Origin: CAVOBC01 sp963693635
Lineage (GTDB): Bacteria; Pseudomonadota; Gammaproteobacteria; Pseudomonadales; Azotimanducaceae
DNA length: 8,380 nt
NCBI GenBank assembly: GCA_963693635.1
Contig: CAVOBC010000211.1
Location: 1 to 8,380 of the forward strand
Reading direction: 5' to 3'
Shown: positions 7,307 to 8,380 of the stretch, one piece after another
Layout: every line of letters starts with the position of its first letter
Numbering within the stretch: the first letter of the stretch is position 1
Position numbers and translations under genes: made by a program
The notes under the pieces: generated by a model
Told to the model about the DNA's origin: nothing
Databases searched by the model: none
The model's input: the letters and a program-made list of their open reading frames with translations, nothing else

Positions 7307-7346
7307 GGCCCCGGCATGCTGTAATTTGGCTCCGGCACGCCGCAAT
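7307..7346 (+). repeat. Imperfect 19-nt tandem repeat, period 21
   Basis: Copy one (7307-7325) and copy two (7328-7346) match at 15 of 19 positions, and all four differences are C/T exchanges: GGCYCCGGCAYGCYGYAAT. The pair sits directly before the truncated fucose synthase gene. Short, closely spaced imperfect repeats are found at the ends of some insertion sequences such as the IS21 family, but no transposase is present, so that origin is only a suggestion. Confidence 0.55.
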
Positions 7347-7767
7347 GGGATTGTTCGGTGAGCGCGGCAGAGGGGGTGCGGCTTTATCATGGGTCGCCGA
7401 CCCTTTGAGCGATGAAAACCAGGCCGGGCAGCGCAGAGAGTTTTTGCACGTCGACGATCTGGCGCAAGCCTGTCTGCATGTGCTGGATTTGAGCGCCGAC
7501 CAACTGGGTCAGATCTCGTCCACCCGATGCTCCCACGTGAACGTCGGGACCGGGGTCGACATGACGATCGCGGAACTCGCTCGCCTGATCAGTGAGGTCG
7601 TCGGCTACCCTGGCAAGTTGCTCTTCGATACTGACCGGCCGGACGGCATGCCGCGCAAACGGCTTGATGTCTCGCGTCTGACGAGCACCGGAATGTCACC
7701 CATGATTGCGCTACGGGACGGGCTGCAGACGACCTATGAGTGGTTTGTCGCCAACGCCAGGGTCTAG
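7345..7767 (+). pseudogene. fcl: C-terminal remnant of GDP-L-fucose synthase (Fcl/WcaG)
   Basis: GDP-L-fucose synthase (3,5-epimerase/4-reductase) is normally about 310-320 residues. Only its C-terminal third or so is here, in a 140-residue frame. Family-like sequence starts near 7426 with GQRREFLHVDDLAQACLHVL, continues through HVNVGTGVDMTIAELARLI and GYPGKLLFDTDRPDGMPRKRLDVSRL, and ends in a typical ALRDGLQTTYEWF tail. The first 27 or so residues, from the ATG at 7345, do not resemble the family. The whole NADP-binding Rossmann half and the catalytic Ser-Tyr-Lys residues are missing, so it cannot be an active reductase. No convincing ribosome binding site precedes the ATG. The intact reading frame in the remnant suggests the loss was recent or that the piece was moved by recombination. 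It shows that the locus, or a source of it, once had a GDP-fucose pathway. Confidence 0.85.
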
Positions 7768-7773
7768 TTTGGC

Positions 7774-7807
7774 AGGTGGGACCAAAGCGCCCCCTCCCCT
7801 CCCACCT
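7774..7807. repeat. Inverted repeat between convergent genes, possible terminator hairpin
   Basis: AGGTGGGA at 7774-7781 pairs exactly with TCCCACCT at 7800-7807 around an 18-nt loop. It lies between the fcl remnant and the convergent ligase gene, where a bidirectional terminator would be expected. There is no T run on either side, so a standard intrinsic terminator is not shown. Confidence 0.35.
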
Positions 7808-7837
7808 CCCGGGGCCCGAAAGCAGAAAGATGCAGCC

Positions 7838-8380
7838 TTATGCCACGCGACCACGACGCGGCCTCAAGGCGATGACAAGACCCACCGGAAACCAGAACAG
7901 CAGCCAGATGAAATCGATCTTCGGCATTAGCTTGTCGCCATCGAAAACGAGAACGATCAAGCCATACGCCAGACATCCTGCGCCAACAGTCCGTAGCCGT
8001 GACGCTGGCGCTTCGGTCAGTTCGGAGATGGCAAACATGACCAGCGCGGTGAGCAGAAGCAATCCGATGACCCCACCGTGCCGGAGCATGGAAACGTAAA
8101 TGCTGTGCGCGTGGTCTACGTCGCAGCCATCACAAGCGAGGCCCACATCGCCGGCGACGTGAATGCCTGCGCCTAAAATCGCGGCGTCCTCAAACGCGCT
8201 GCTCAAAACTGATTCCCACACGGCAACGGGACCGGCCGCGACCGAGGTCAGAAGCTGAGCACAAACCCCCAAACTGATTATCGCCACAACTGCCCAGATG
8301 GCACCTTGACGCCCAAATCGATTTTGCCATGCGCGCTCAAGGCTCAGAATGAGAAGTGCGCTGGCGACCCCGAAACCCAC
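7838..8380 (-). CDS. O-antigen ligase/polymerase family membrane protein, C-terminal part (N-terminus beyond the window)
   Basis: The frame is open from the right edge (8380) to a TAA at 7840-7838, giving 180 residues of a larger protein. Proteins of the Wzy_C family (WaaL ligase, Wzy polymerase and relatives) join or polymerise lipid-linked glycans on the periplasmic face of the inner membrane. The visible part has a hydrophobic segment at about 27-49, then a periplasmic-loop pattern of VWESVLSSAFEDAAILGAGI at 53-72 and HAHSIYVSMLRHGGVIG at 90-106. This matches the family's W-x-x-A...GxG...HxHN-x-Y...GxxG signature with Ser in place of Asn. Further membrane segments lie at about 104-118, 132-146 and 156-173, followed by a basic cytoplasmic tail (RPRRGR). 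Ligase and polymerase cannot be told apart from this fragment. A CDGC pair of cysteines just before the HAHS motif is unusual. It converges on the fcl remnant with 70 nt between them. Confidence 0.82.
   Translation of the reverse strand: MGFGVASALLILSLERAWQNRFGRQGAIWAVVAIISLGVCAQLLTSVAAGPVAVWESVLSSAFEDAAILGAGIHVAGDVGLACDGCDVDHAHSIYVSMLRHGGVIGLLLLTALVMFAISELTEAPASRLRTVGAGCLAYGLIVLVFDGDKLMPKIDFIWLLFWFPVGLVIALRPRRGRVA

Larger units (their letters stand above)
6936..7344. other. Gene-free 409-nt stretch upstream of ugd
   Basis: No reading frame here on either strand looks like a known protein. The stretch holds the ugd ribosome binding site, a possible extended -10 at 7119-7127, a perfect inverted repeat at 7219-7246, and an imperfect tandem repeat at 7307-7346. 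Its right half is locally richer in A and T (near 7141-7200 and 7270-7300) than the flanking genes, which fits a promoter region or an old insertion site. If the extended -10 is real, ugd has a leader of roughly 175 nt, in which no riboswitch could be recognised. Confidence 0.6.

Noticed and set aside
7321..7342. Possible frameshifted remnant of the Fcl GSGTP motif
   Set aside because: GGCTCCGGCACGCCG can be read as GSGTP, which in Fcl precedes the RREFLHVDD segment, but it is 89 nt away, in another frame, and is one copy of a tandem repeat. Chance is the simpler reading.
7774..7807. Strong intrinsic terminator
   Set aside because: The 8-bp stem is real, but the loop is long (18 nt) and there is no T run on either strand, so it is listed only as an inverted repeat.
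1..8380. tRNA, rRNA or CRISPR array
   Set aside because: No cloverleaf-like segment, rRNA-like sequence or regularly spaced repeat series was seen on either strand.

Overview
The window looks like part of a chromosomal surface-polysaccharide (O-antigen, capsule or exopolysaccharide) locus of a GC-rich proteobacterium, most likely a gammaproteobacterium. This rests on a GC content judged by eye at about 60%, a CysD of 302 residues, a CysN-CysC fusion of 638 residues, and a companion set of envelope-sugar genes. The genus cannot be named from the sequence alone.

Layout: (1) 3-809 (+), a class I SAM-dependent methyltransferase that enters from the left edge. (2) 836-1576 (-), a family 2 glycosyltransferase convergent with it. 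(3) 1802-4698 (+), a two-gene sulfate-activation operon, cysD then fused cysNC, which makes APS and then PAPS. (4) 6935-4684 (-), a tightly coupled pair: UDP-glucose 6-dehydrogenase (ugd) and then dTDP-4-dehydrorhamnose reductase (rmlD), whose tail overlaps the tail of cysNC by 15 nt. (5) 6936-7344, a gene-free stretch holding the probable ugd promoter, a perfect 9-bp inverted repeat and a 19-nt imperfect tandem repeat. (6) 7345-7767 (+), an N-terminally truncated remnant of GDP-L-fucose synthase. (7) 8380-7838 (-), the C-terminal part of an O-antigen ligase/polymerase-type membrane protein that runs off the right edge.

Together the genes make or modify building blocks for a surface glycan. 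Ugd supplies UDP-glucuronate, RmlD the last step to dTDP-L-rhamnose, the GT2 transfers a sugar, the methyltransferase may methylate a sugar or lipid intermediate, and the ligase/polymerase acts on the finished glycan in the periplasm. CysD/CysNC could serve cysteine synthesis, but its place here makes PAPS supply for a sulfated glycan a reasonable alternative; no sulfotransferase or PAPS reductase is visible in the window. The fucose synthase remnant suggests that an earlier version of the locus made GDP-fucose and was later rearranged. Strand changes after nearly every one or two genes also point to modular assembly.

No wholly new system could be demonstrated. The points most worth following are the shortened lid in the APS kinase domain, the sulfate-activation operon inside a glycan locus, and the fcl scar with the repeats beside it.
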